A model generated the notes under the pieces. It saw nothing but the letters and a program-made list of their open reading frames with translations, made no database searches and had not been told where the DNA came from. The translations under genes were made by a program, and so were the position numbers. Source: Heloderma charlesbogerti (taxonomy: Eukaryota; Chordata; Lepidosauria; Squamata; Helodermatidae). From it: a stretch of 64,000 bases of DNA. Positions within the stretch are counted from its first letter, which is position 1, and the number at the start of each line of letters is the position of its first letter. Below are positions 11,238-21,450 of the stretch, one piece after another. The stretch is taken from positions 744,001 through 808,000 of the forward strand of contig JANEZZ010001393.1 in the NCBI GenBank assembly GCA_026122225.1. Reading direction: 5' to 3'.

Positions 11238-11565
11238 TGGGGCTGTTCAGACGTAATGGTGGCGTTCAGTAGCAATTTGTGGATTAAGTAATGTGAGCTG
11301 TGCGTGAGCTGCCTCCAGTTTCCAGCAACAACCTATGAATGCCACATTTGTAGGTTGTTACCATGACATCCAAACCTGGGAACTTGGGGTTGTTCATGGG
11401 TTAAACAACCCCAAGTTACCCCATGGTTTGTTAACCCATGCAACATTTGTAGTTTGTTGCTGGAAACTAGAAGCAACTTGTGTCCCCAGAATTTGTGGGT
11501 TAATATATTAACCTACAAATTAACTCATGAATTGCCGCTGAACACTGCCATTACATCCAAACAAG
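11238..11565. repeat. Palindromic MITE of about 330 bp
   Basis: The outer arms 'ctgttcagacgtaatggtgg..ttcagtagcaattt' and 'aattgccgctgaacactgccattacatcc' are inverted. Inner arms 'ttggggttgtt' / 'aacaaccccaa' and 'ccagcaacaaccta' / 'gtttgttgctgg' also pair. Words shared with 63430-63620 ('aaccatgggttaac', 'caacccag') suggest a related element there. No coding capacity. Confidence 0.65.
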
Positions 11566-11569
11566 GTCA

Positions 11570-12538
11570 CAGAGTGTGGATGTCTGAGAAGAGGAAGCCT
11601 GTGCATGCACTAGGCTTCTACCAGAACTGGAATCCTGATTGTATATGGACCAGATGAGGGCCAAGCTACATGTGACATCATTCACATGCTGAAACAAGCG
11701 GGCATAATGTGGCTGCTTTTATTCTGGAGAAAGAGCAGTTACAAGGCCCTGGTCTTGAACTTGTCACACATCCAGATTGTATGTGTGTGTGTGTGCGCAC
11801 ACCAGCTCCTACTTAGCTGCTTTTTGCCCCTGAAAGTGCTATTTACCACAACTGCTCTGCAACTGAGAGCTTTGGCTATTGGGTGTATAGAAATGCAACA
11901 AATAAACAAATAAATGAATGAATAAGGGTGTGATCCTATGGGGATAGTTGGTTGCCTCTGAAGTTGGAGGCGGCTGACTAGCCAATGGAGGGCGGGCGGA
12001 GCGTGGAGAGGATCTTCTCCTCCATGCTCTGGCCACCCTGCATTTGTGCCAAGATGGCCGATTTTGGCTATCTAACCAGGGCACCTCAGATTGGGGGAGG
12101 CCAGATGGCGCATAGGAAACATTGTAATGGCCACAACGTTCCACCATCCCCTCCACTCCCTTCCACCATCCCCTCCACTCCCTGCCTGCAGGAAAGCCCC
12201 CTTTTCGGCCGCTCCATGCTGCTCTTCTGAGTGCGGACCTGGGGGTGAACCTATAAGGCAGCAAGGGAGGGCGCAGGGAGTTGGTTTTCTGGGAACTGAC
12301 CTCAGAGCACTGGCTCCGACAGTGGTTCCCAGAGAACGAAAAATCCTGTGGCCTTCTAGGCGCTGTCTAGTGGCCATAAGACTGTGCCCTAATTTGCCTT
12401 TTCCAAAAACAAATGCAGCCGGGTTAAGCATGCTTGTTGAAATGCATATATTATGTATAGTTGGTGCTTAGATCCAAATAAATTAGTCTCTCTCTTTGTC
12501 CTTGAGTCAAGAATGAAAGACTGTTCTGCTTCCCATAG
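11570..12538. other. Unassigned DNA, partly G/C-rich
   Basis: No gene is called. 'gggccaagctacatgtgac' at 11658 matches starts of a MITE family seen near 37388 and 58828. The 11930-12360 stretch holds partly palindromic words ('aagatggccgattttgg', 'tggccataagactgtgcc') but I could not set its boundaries. Confidence 0.3.
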
Positions 12539-12658
12539 AAATGGGATTTTTCTTAGGTTCAAAGAAAGCTGAGTATTTGGAGAAAGATGCACCGCTGGAG
12601 TATTTAGTTGGCTCATGGAGGAAGCCACGACAGGGCTGGGCCATCTGGAAAAGTTATG
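12539..12658 (+). other. Candidate coding exon of unknown family
   Basis: The stretch is bordered by a fair acceptor ('ctgttctgcttcccatag') and a good donor (GTAAGAG). It is 120 nt and, in the open frame, starts with two bases and ends with one base of split codons, so both introns would be phase 1. The peptide begins MGFFLGSKKAEYLEKD and ends PRQGWAIWKSYG. It has no resemblance to the LINEs nearby and I do not recognise it. It may be a chance open frame; no partner exon was found. Confidence 0.25.
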
Positions 12659-12818
12659 GTAAGAGAAGGCACATCACAATCCCAGGTGAATGGATTTGGC
12701 TAGGTTTAGATTTATTTATTTGTTATGCTCTGGACATTATCATCCATATGGAACTTAGTCTCTATTATTGTAGAATCATACAACTGGGAAGGATCAAATG
12801 AACAGCAGTGCTACGCAA

Positions 12819-12929
12819 TTAAGGGCACAATCCTATGCGTGTATAGACAGAAAAAAGTCCTACAACTCCCAGCATTCCCAGCCATGTAGGACATTTTTCT
12901 GCCTATACATCCATAGGATTATGCACTAA
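12819..12929. repeat. Palindromic MITE (TTAAGGGCACAATCCTA family)
   Basis: 'ttaagggcacaatcctatgcgt..agaaaaaagtcctacaactcccagcatt' is mirrored by 'gtaggacatttttctgcc..catccataggattatgcactaa'. Other copies lie at 28830-28961, 31032-31106 and 35084-35224. Confidence 0.75.
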
Positions 12930-13279
12930 GAGCTTTATATGGTGGTAGGTTCCCCCCGTGTGGCCTAATGTAGGTACTGATTTCATAACCTTTCCAGGAA
13001 GTCCTTCATAACCAGTGGATGTTTTGATTTTTGTTTTAACTGTTGGTGGGGGGTGTGATTTGGGGTTTTTTTGTTGTGTTTTTAAGGGTGGGTAGCCTGC
13101 CTGATAGGCGGAAGCAAGGATGCATGTGTCCACCTGACGGAGGCAGTGGGGGGAGCGTTGGAGGCCAGACTATACAGAGGCTGGGCGGCAGGCGCTGGTG
13201 GAGCGCTAGGGGCAGGCCATGCCAGGTAAGGAGAACAAGGGAGAGATGTATAATATCTATTCCCTGTTCCGGGCCTGTC

Positions 13280-13942
13280 CAGAGCCAAAGGATGGCTGGG
13301 GGAGGTGTGACTCCATCTTCTGGCCTTCATTTGCTGCTCTTCAATGCCAGGTCTGTTACCCAGAAAACATCCCTCATCCATGACATGATCCTGGATGAGG
13401 GTGCAGACCTGGCATGTATTATGGAGACCTGGCTGGCTAAGGCTGCTACTCCAACTCTGGCAGCCATGTGCCCAGCTGGATTTTCGTATGCAAAGCAGCC
13501 GAGGGCTGGGGATCAGGGAGGGGGAGTGGCTGTTATCTACCAGGAGTCCTTGGTCTTCACCAGACCCCCTCTCCGGGAGACCAAGGTTGCTGAGTGCATG
13601 TACTGGAGGTTGGGCCCGAAGGGCAGTCTGGGGATTCTGCTTGTGTACCGTCCACCCCGCTGGACGACTGACTCCCTGGCCGAGGTGCTTGAGGTGGTCT
13701 CTGATGTGCGTGTGCAGTCCCCTAACTTATTGGTGTTGGGGGACTTCAATGTACATTCGGAGGCCATCCTCACAGGGGCACCTTGGGACTTCATGGAGAC
13801 CATGGCTTCCTGGGAGCTGTACCCTGTTCTAATTATGCCCACCCATTTAGCCGGTCATGTACTAGACCTTTTGTTTGTTTCTGGAGAAGCAGGGAGTGAT
13901 CTGGAAGTTGGGGGTGTATCCCCCCCCGTCATCACTATCTGG
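13280..13942 (+). pseudogene. L2 ORF2 endonuclease domain (broken)
   Basis: The frame reads 'LLLFNARSVTQKTSLIHDM', 'ADLACIMETWL', 'GGVAVIY', 'LVLGDFNVHSE' and 'LDLLFVS'. These are the ordered motifs of the apurinic/apyrimidinic-type LINE endonuclease that nicks target DNA. The usual catalytic TETWL reads METWL here. The frame is lost in the cytosine run near 13921, so the SDHYLV end appears in another frame at about 13935. Confidence 0.85.
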
Positions 13943-13999
13943 TGACGTTGGACTTCTTGGCTCCACAACCCCTCTGCGGGGGTGGAGGACCCATTAAAA

Positions 14000-14939
14000 T
14001 GGTTTGCCCAGGTGTCTTATGGATCCGAATGGATTCCTGAACGCGCTTGGGGATTCTCTGGAGCGCGCTAACGGCCACTCGGTCGAGACCCTGGTGGGTG
14101 GCTGGAATGCTGCAGTCACTGGGGCATTAGATAGGGTGGCTCTGAAACACCCTCTCCCCCTGAACAGGGTTCGAACTGCACCATGGTTCAATCCGTGATT
14201 ACGAGCCCTGAAACAGGAGGTGAGACAGCTACAGTGCCGGTGGCGGAAGTCTCGCTCTGAAGTCAATCAGACATGGGCTAGAGCTGTATCTTCAGCCTAT
14301 CACGTGGCAATGAAGGCAGCAAAAAAGGAATACTATGCTGCCTCTATCGCGTCCGCAGAGTGCTGTCCCAGGAGGCTGTTCCAAGTGGTCCAGAGACTGA
14401 TCGGTCCAGTTGCTCTGGAACTGCTGGAGCATTCTAAGGCCTCCTGTGATGCCTTGGCAAGGCACTTTGCAGATAAAATTGATCGGATCAGGAGTGTTAT
14501 TCCATGCGCCGTGGATACAGTTAGCGAGTGAGAGGTGGCCTGTGGCAAACCGGTTTTGTGGGATCGGTTCCAGCTTCTTCCTTCTGATGAAGTGGACAAG
14601 GTGCTTTCATCTGTAAAGCTGACCATCTGCTTACTTGATCCTTGCCCATCTTGGCTCATTATGAGCTGCAGAGAGAGATTGGGTGAGGAGATCAGGGTGG
14701 TGGTGAATGCCGCCCTTGAGGAGGGAGTGATGCCATCAGCCCTCAATGTGGCAGTGATAAGATCGCTCTTAAAGAAGCCCTCCTTGGATCCCCAAGTTTT
14801 GAACAACTTTCGCCCAGTCTCAAATCTGCCATTTGGGGGCAAGATCATTGAGTGGGTGGGGGTGATGCAGTTAAAGGCACACTTGGAAGAAGCCAATTAT
14901 CTAGATCCATTTCAATCGGGCTTCAGGCTTGGGCATGGG
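14000..14939 (+). pseudogene. L2 ORF2 linker and N-terminal reverse transcriptase (broken)
   Basis: After a stop at about 14199 the frame resumes with 'LRALKQEVRQLQCRWRKS', the usual L2 linker. A further stop at 14529-14531 precedes 'NVAVIRSLLKKPSLDPQVL', 'NNFRPVSNLPF' and 'DPFQSGFRLGHG', the first motifs of the reverse transcriptase. Coding is then cut by the MITE at 14940. Confidence 0.8.
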
Positions 14940-15578
14940 TAGGGGTGTACGAAACCCCACTTACCTGTGTCCGCGGGGGTCCGCTGTGGGGGAGGGAGGC
15001 GATCGGTTCGTCCCCCCAGAATCCTCGACGGGGGGGGGAGGCGATCTGTTCCTCCCCCCTGGAATCCTCCCCAGCCAGCTCCGCTCCATGGCGAGTCCAC
15101 AGAGCCACTGGCCGGGGCCGCCCGATGCAATTTGACTTCTGGCCACGGCCGGGCTGCAGCCGCAAATGGCGTCCCGCATAGGGGACGCCATTTGCGTCCC
15201 TGCTTTGCCATGATAGGCTATGTAAAGATTTATGTAGCTTATCACGGCCAAAGGGAAGGACGCAAATGGCGTCTGCTACAGCATTTGCGTGTCTCCCTTT
15301 TTTCCGTGATAGGCTACGTAAATCTTTACGTAGCCTATCATGGCCAAAGGGAGGCACACCAATGGTGTCCGCTACGCAGGACGCCATTCGCGGCCGCAGC
15401 CTGGACAGCGGCCAGCAGTGGCTGGATCCGGACCTGCCAAAGGCAGGTAGGATCCGGTCCACGCAGACTTCGCAGGGTGGCGGGGGGGATTGCTCCATTC
15501 CGCCAATTACTTTGGGGGTTCGGATTCTAAAGAATCCGGCCTCACTGGAGTCCATGGCGGAATTCTCCGCCATCCCTA
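14940..15578. mobile_element. TAGGGGTGT-family hAT-like MITE inserted in the L2 LINE
   Basis: The element begins TAGGGGTGTACGAAACCCC and ends CCGCCATCCCTA. Exact 8-bp copies of GGCATGGG flank it (14932-14939 and 15579-15586). Inside are stacked hairpins such as 'gcaaatggcgtcccgcat' / 'gggacgccatttgc' and repeated 'gataggctacgtaaat' arms. The element at 52337-52702 shares its start and these inner hairpins. The long minus-strand frame across it (14923-15699) is a by-product and shows no domain. Confidence 0.8.
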
Positions 15579-15581
15579 GGC

Positions 15582-16752
15582 ATGGGACAGAAACGGCCTT
15601 GGTCGCCTTGGTGGATGATATGAGGAGGGCTTTGGATAGGGGTAAATGCTCCTTCCTTGTTCTCCTCGACCCCTCAGAGGCTTTGATACCGTTGACCACT
15701 GTATCCTCCTGGACCGCCTGGAGAGGATGGGCATTGGAGACATAGTATTACAGTGGTTCCGGTCCTTCCTGTCCAGCAGGTACCAGAGGGTAGCACTGGG
15801 AGAAGAGGTGTCGGACCTGTGACTGCTCATATGTGGGCGCCACAGGGTTTCATTCTCTCCCCGATGCTATTTAACATCTATGTGAAGCCGCTGGGGGAGG
15901 GTTGGAGTGCAGTGTCATCAATATGTGGATGACACGCAGCTCTACCTCTCATTCAAAAATCTTTACCAGGGTTGGCCGTGGAATCCCTGTCTAAATGTGA
16001 CCGTGAGTGGCTAGATGGGGAGGAATAAGCTGAAGCTGAACCCTGACAAGACCGAGGTACTTTTGGTGGGAGACAAGAGGAGGTTGGGGGATGTTGACCT
16101 GGTGTTGAATGGGGTACGGCTACCCTTGAAAGACCAGATCTGCAGCCTGGGGGTCATTTTAGACTCCCAGCTGTCCATGGAGGCTCAGGTGCCAGCTGTG
16201 AGCCAGACAGTGTTGTACCAACTCCATCTGATACGGCGGCTGCGCCCCTACCTTCCCAACCATATGCTCCCATTGGTAGTACATGCCCTGGTCTCCTCTC
16301 ATCTAGACTACTGTAATGCACTCTACATGGGGTTACCCTTGAAGATGGTTTGCAAGCTGCAGCTGGTGCAGAACGTGGCGGCTCGCCTGATTAAAGGCAG
16401 CCGTCAGTGTGATCACATCACTCTGGTGCTGAAGGAGTTGCACTGGTTACCAGTTGTTTTCCAGGCCAAATTCAAGGTGTTGGTTTTGACCTTTAAAATC
16501 CAACACGGTTCCGGCCCAGCCTATCTCAAGGAGCTCCTCCAGCAACACCAAACAGGCCGCTTAACAAGATCAGCCTCGGATGGCCTTCTCTCTGTCCCAT
16601 CAGCCAGGACAGCTAGGCTGGTGAGGATGAGGGAGAGGGCCTTCTCTGTGGTGGCCCCCACTCTGTGGAACTCCCTCCCTAGGGAACTCCGCCATGCCCT
16701 CTCTTTAATGAGCTTCCACTATGCACTGAAACTTGGGTATTCAGGCAGGCAT
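15582..16752 (+). pseudogene. L2 ORF2 central reverse transcriptase and C-terminus (broken)
   Basis: Coding resumes right after the MITE with 'TETALVALVDDMRRALDRG', then in shifted frames 'LLDRLERMGIGDIVLQWF', the catalytic 'QYVDDTQLY' (about 15917-15943), 'NKLKLNPDKTEVLLVGD' (from about 16021) and 'SHLDYCNALYMGLP'. The last part (16015-16887) is one open frame. Only the break points, not missing domains, kill the protein. Confidence 0.85.
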
Positions 16753-16874
16753 TTGGGGTGGGTTAGGGTATTTTTAAATAATGTTTTAATGTATAATTTT
16801 ACTGTTTTAAATTGCACTGTTGTACATCGCCCAGAGTGGCCAGGTGACCGGCCAGGTGGGTCATTAAGAAATTT

Positions 16875-16895
16875 GATTGATAGATAGATAGATAG
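16875..16895 (+). repeat. (GATA)n tail of the L2 element
   Basis: About five GATA/GATT units at the 3' end of the L2 LINE. Confidence 0.85.
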
Positions 16896-16896
16896 C

Positions 16897-18178
16897 CCAA
16901 ATGAGGAAAACAAAAGGCAGCACAAGCTTGCACAAAGGCGATGCAAGCAGACAATAAGAGATGCAAAAAAGCATTTTGAAGAGCATATCGCTAACAACAT
17001 CAAGGCCAACAATAAAGGATTCTTTAAATGTATCAGAAGCAGAAAATCAGCTAGGGAGGCAGTTGGACCACAGGATTACAGTGGAGTTAAAGGAGTACTG
17101 AAGGAGGACAAGGAGATTACAGAGAAGCTGAATGAATTATTTTCATCTGTCTTCATTGCAGAAGATATAGGACCTGTGCCTGAACTGATGTTTTCAGGAA
17201 GGGAGTCTGAGGAACTGAGGCAAATAGTGGTGACAAAAGATAAAGCTCTCAACCTTATTGATAAATTGAAAGCAAATAAATAACTGGGCCCAGGTGGTAT
17301 CCATCCTAGAGTTCTCAAAGAACTCAAATATGAAATTGCTGGTCTTCTAACCAAAATATGCAGCATGTCCCCAAGATCAGCCTCTATACCAGAGGACTGG
17401 AAGATGGCCAATGTAACTCCAATTTTCAAAAAGAGATCCAAGGTGGATCCAGAAAATTACAGGCCAGTTAGCTTAACGTCTGTTCTTGGTAAATTGGTTG
17501 AAGGCATTATTAAAGATAAAATTAGTAAGCGTATAGAAGGACAAGCCCTGCTGAAAAAGAAGTAACACGGCTTCCACAAAGGTAAGTCCTGCCTCACTAA
17601 CCTTTTAGAGTTCTTTGAGAGTGTCAGTAGACAGGGATGATCCAGGAGACATTGTTTACTTGGACTTCCAAAAAGCTTTTGACAAAGTCCCTCACCAAAA
17701 ACTCCTGAGCAAACTTAGCAGTCATGGAATAAGAGGACAGGTCCTCTTATGGATCAATAACTGGTTAAAGAACAGAAAGAAGAGAGTAGGAATAAATTGT
17801 AAATTCTCCCAGTGGAAGGAAGTAAATAGTGGACTCCCACAGGGATCTGTATTAGGACCAATGCTTTTCAACCTATTCATAAATGATCTGGAATTAGGAG
17901 TGAGCAGTGAAGTGGACAAGTTTGCAGATGACACCAAATTATTTGGGGTGGTTAAAGCAAAAAGGGAATGTGAAGAACTCCAAAAGGATCTCTCCAAATT
18001 GGGAGAATGGGCATCTAAATGAGAAATGCACTTCAATGTAAGCAAATGTAAAGTGATGCATGTTGGGGCAAAACATTCCAACTTCAAGTATGGCCTGATG
18101 GGATCTGAGCTAGTGGTGACTGACCAGGAAAGAGATCTTGGGGTTGTGGTGGACAGCTCAGTGAAAATGTCAACCTAG
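16897..18178 (+). pseudogene. CR1-clade reverse transcriptase (broken)
   Basis: Motifs in order are 'LNELFSSVFIAEDIGPVPE', 'LGPGGIHPRVLKELK', 'PEDWKMANVTPIFKK', 'NYRPVSLTSVLGKLVE', 'VYLDFQKAFDKVPH', 'SGLPQGSVLGPMLFNLF' and the catalytic 'FADDTKLF'. These define the palm and fingers of a CR1-type reverse transcriptase. There are stops at about 17281 and 17563, a frameshift near 17620 and a stop at 18020, so it is not functional. Confidence 0.88.
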
Positions 18179-18479
18179 TGTGCGGCTGCTGTAAAAAAAG
18201 AAAAGAAAAAAAAGGCAAACTCCATGTTAGGCATAATTAGAAAAGGAATTGAGAATAAAACTGCCAATATCATCCTGCCCCTGTACAAATCTAGGGTGCA
18301 ACCACACTTAGAATACTGTGTCCAGTTTTGGTCACCACACCTAAAAAGAGATATTGTAGAGCTGGAAAAGGTGCAGAAAACGGCAAATAAATGATCAAAG
18401 GGCTGGAGCATCTCCCCTATGAGAGAAGGTTACAACAGCTGGGATTGTTTAGCTTGGGGAAAAGGAGGGTAAGGGGAAA

Positions 18480-19838
18480 CACACGTGGGGTGTGTTTCCA
18501 CGCTATTGGCTTCACTTTGTAACTTTGTTGTGATGTTTCCCCAATTTCATCTTCTCCTTTTCCTGTTTCCACAGTCCTTAAAGACCCAGCTTATCATCGC
18601 TGTAGCCTGGGGCTCTGCACTGTTTCCACAGAGCTCTAATCAAATTATTTTTTTGATGGCTGGGTGGAGTCTGTGCTGGGTCTGATTACCTCATCAGTGT
18701 TCCCACCTCCTCCTCTTGCTGATTCCCCTTTCCCTCGCCCCTTCCGCTCTGCTCCAGTTTCCCGCTCTGGCCAGTCTCCTCCCCACCTTCTGAACCCTTT
18801 CCCCCCGCTTTAAAGTGAGCTTTAAAGTGCAATTTTGCTTTAACAAAGGACGGAAATCTCCCTTTTTTTCCCTAAGTGGAGCAGCATTCTCCCCCTTTTA
18901 ATCCCTTGGTTACTCTGCTAAAAAGGGGAACTTAAAGCGCAATTTTGCTTTAACGAAGGACCGAAAAAGCATCTCACCCCTTTTAAGTCCTTTGTTCTTT
19001 CCTTAAGCAGAGCAGTGTCCTGTATGCAGGATTCCCTCCCTTTTAATCCCTTGGTTACTCTGCTAAAAAGGGGAACTTAAAGCGCAATTTTGCTTTAATG
19101 AAGGACCGAAAAAGCATCCCACCCCTTTTAAGTCCTTTGTTTTTTCCTTAAGCAGAGCAGCGTCCTGTATGCAGGATTCCCTCCCTTTTAAACCCTTGGT
19201 TATTTTGCTAAAAGGGGGAACTTAAAGTGCGATTTCGCTTCAGCGAAGAGGGGCTTGCAAGCAAAGTCGTGTGTAAAGCATAATTGCACCTTAACGACTC
19301 TCGGTGAAGCCGTTTTTGCAGCTCTCGTGATTTCCTTGCCAACACCATGGCTGGGAAACTCGTAGGGCTACGCAGGGTGGACGGACACTGAACCTATATG
19401 TCAGGGGTGCTCGGAGTACTTGCTGGCTGTGAAAGAGTGTTTATACGAACCCGTGATCTAGGGTTATGTGCAATGTTTGTTTGTTTAAATGTTGCTCGCA
19501 GGGTATCCAGCTCCAAAATGGCAGTGTAAATTCCAGAAAAAAGGGAGGTAAGGGGTTGGGTCACTGAGGTCATGGGCAGGTGAGCAACACACCCACAAGG
19601 GCCGGGCTACATGCCCCGTATGCAGGACTATGATACTGAACCCCATGCAGCTGTGGAAACAGCTCAGTAATGGAGCCAAAGTAAGCTGGAAAAGTCAGAC
19701 TATAACCAGTCTCAGACGAAGCGGTTTTTCCACAATAAAATGTGGGGTTGGTGCTGAATGGCCACGACGTCATGGAAACACAGAGACCTCACTGTGCAGC
19801 CAGGTTGGAGTAAATCTCTGGTGGAAACACAGCCATGA
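18480..19838. mobile_element. Unclassified 1.36-kb insertion with tandem-repeat core
   Basis: It interrupts the CR1 codons between 'aggggaaac' and 'atgatagagg'. Its ends are inverted: 'ggtgtgtttccac' at the left and 'gtggaaacacagcc' at the right. The left end carries further 'tgtttccac' words (18568, 18629) and the right end the inverse 'ggaaacag/ggaaacacag' (19651, 19775, 19821). That pattern looks like subterminal transposase sites. The centre has a 145-bp tandem repeat. No transposase was found, and no clear target duplication. Confidence 0.6.
18825..19235. repeat. 145-bp tandem repeat, about 2.8 copies
   Basis: Matching points 'cccttggttactctgctaaaa' recur near 18903, 19048 and (as 'cccttggttattttgctaaaa') 19193, an exact 145-bp period. 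Each unit contains 'ttaaagcgcaattttgcttta' (or a close variant) and 'ccccttttaagtcctttgtt'. Confidence 0.9.
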
Positions 19839-20300
19839 TAGAGGTCTACAAAACTATGCATGGTGTGGATAGGGAGACATTTTTTCCCTTCCTCAAAATA
19901 CTAGAACCCAGAGTCATCCCATGAAGCTGATTGGAGGGCGATTCAGGACAGATAAAAGGAAGTATTTATTCACACAGCGTATAGTTAAACTATAGAATTC
20001 GCTACCACGGGATGTAGTGATGGCCACCAATTTGGATGGCTTTAAAAGGGGGTTGGACAAATTCCTGGAGGAAAAGGCTATCGATAGCTACTAGTACTGA
20101 TGGCTACGTGCTGCCTCCAGTACCAGAGGCAATGAGCCTATGTACACCAGTTGCTGGGGAACATGGGTGGGAGGGTGCTGTTTTGCTTATGCCCTGCTTT
20201 TGGGTTCCTGGTTGACAGCTGGTTGGCCACTGTGTGAACAGAATGCTGGACTAGATGGACCCTTGGTCTGATCCAGTAGGGCTCTTCTTATGTTCTTATG

Positions 20301-20949
20301 ACAGGTTGCGCCATCCCAGGTATCTGGGTGGGGTCAAGGGGCAGCACACATGTGGGTTAGAAGATGGTGGAACCAAGGCCCGTGTTACTAGGGGGCAATG
20401 CCCAGCAATGAAGTGGCATGAATGCTTTGTTCATCTAAGATGTATAGCTATTGAATGCACTTACAAGTCCCTTGAATGCCTACAAAACATTTCCTCTTTC
20501 TACACCTCCTTCTCACCCCCATGCATGCACTCACCCAGCCACCCAAGACCTGTCTGCTGCTGCTCTCTTGTACTCTGGTGGTTGGCACCATTGGTTGAGA
20601 AGGTTCAGGCAGGGTAGGACCTGGGTTGGCCAAGATGGGCAGCAGGGCTGCTGGTGCTGGCAGGGGTACTGTGAGTGGCTGGCTTGAATGAGCAAAGCCA
20701 GCCAGTCTAGTACTGTGTGTTTTCTCCTCAGTGCCTGTAAGTCTCCTCCTCCTCCTCCTCCTCCTCCACCACCACCACCACCCAGAGGCCCCGACTTGCA
20801 GGTTGCTGCAGCACTATGGCAGCCATTTCCCCTCTTGGCATAGTTGCATATGCACACACCATTTCAAGGTGCCGGGTGTCACCTGCCCCTTGGTGCACAC
20901 GTGTGTGTTCTATTCATGTGCAAGAAATAAAACTAATTTAAAATATCTC
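20301..20949. other. Unassigned DNA with simple repeats
   Basis: No gene is recognised. A CTC run joins a CAC run at 20742-20782. Confidence 0.4.
20742..20782. repeat. (CTC)n(CAC)n microsatellite
   Basis: About eight CTC units followed by five CAC units. It creates polyleucine, polyhistidine and polyglycine frames that are not genes. Confidence 0.95.
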
Positions 20950-21450
20950 TGAATGAAGAAATTAATCAAATATTTATGGCCTGTCCTATATCTATTGATA
21001 TCAAGGTGGGGTACAATAATTAAAACAATTCAACATGAAACCAGTCCATTTTAATCATCAGTCCATTTTAATCATCAACAGTCCAAGCAAACAAATAAAA
21101 ATTGAGGCACAGTCAATAAGACCCAAAAGCTTGGATAAAAAGCCAGGTCTTAACTTGGAGCCAAAATGAGGCCAATGTCAGTTCCAACCGGACCTCCAAG
21201 GGGAGGGCATTTTGTAACCAGAGTGGCATAACCGAGAAGGCCCTCTTTTGCATCTCCACATAATGTACAGGTCCCTTTGTAGGTTGCAGAGAACAGCCCC
21301 CACGGCAGATCTCAATATTCAGGCAGGCATATGCAGCAAGAGGCGCTAAGTCCCAAGCCGTTTAGAACTTTATACATCATCACTAGCACCTTGAATCCAG
21401 ACCGAAAGTGTATTGGCAGCCAGAGCAGTTCCTTTAAAACCAGTGTTATA
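20950..21450 (-). repeat. Old interspersed repeat, minus strand (L2-type tail)
   Basis: The reversed tail 'atttatggcctgtcctatatctattgatatcaaggtgg' is followed by the reversed body wording 'aagccgtttagaactttatac' and 'agcaccttgaatccagaccg', which I know as a common amniote interspersed sequence. Exact family not fixed; an L2 3' end or its SINE partner is likely. Confidence 0.5.

Larger units (their letters stand above)
13040..16896 (+). mobile_element. L2-clade LINE, nearly full length but decayed and split
   Basis: In order the element shows a G-rich 5' part, an endonuclease, a linker, a reverse transcriptase and the L2 C-terminal region. It ends 'acatcgcccagagtggccaggtgacc' followed by a (GATA)n tail at 16875-16895. 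Without the 639-bp MITE insertion its length is about 3.2 kb. Several stops and frameshifts (13942, 14199, 14529, about 15690, 15822) show it is dead. The left boundary is approximate. Confidence 0.85.
16897..20300 (+). mobile_element. CR1-clade LINE, 5'-truncated and split by a 1.36-kb insertion
   Basis: The element starts within the pre-RT region and runs through the reverse transcriptase and CR1 C-terminal blocks. It is interrupted between about 18480 and 19838, then continues at 'atgatagaggtctacaaaac'. It ends 'ctggactagatggacccttggtctgatccagtagggctcttcttatgttcttatg'-like wording at 20300 (given here in pieces: 'ctggactagatggaccc', 'gctcttcttatgttctta'). The same 3' end recurs at 25900-26072. 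Confidence 0.85.

Noticed and set aside
14923..15699. 258-codon open frame on the minus strand
   Set aside because: It runs across the MITE and into LINE sequence on the opposite strand. Its content comes from G/C-rich palindromes and shows no domain.
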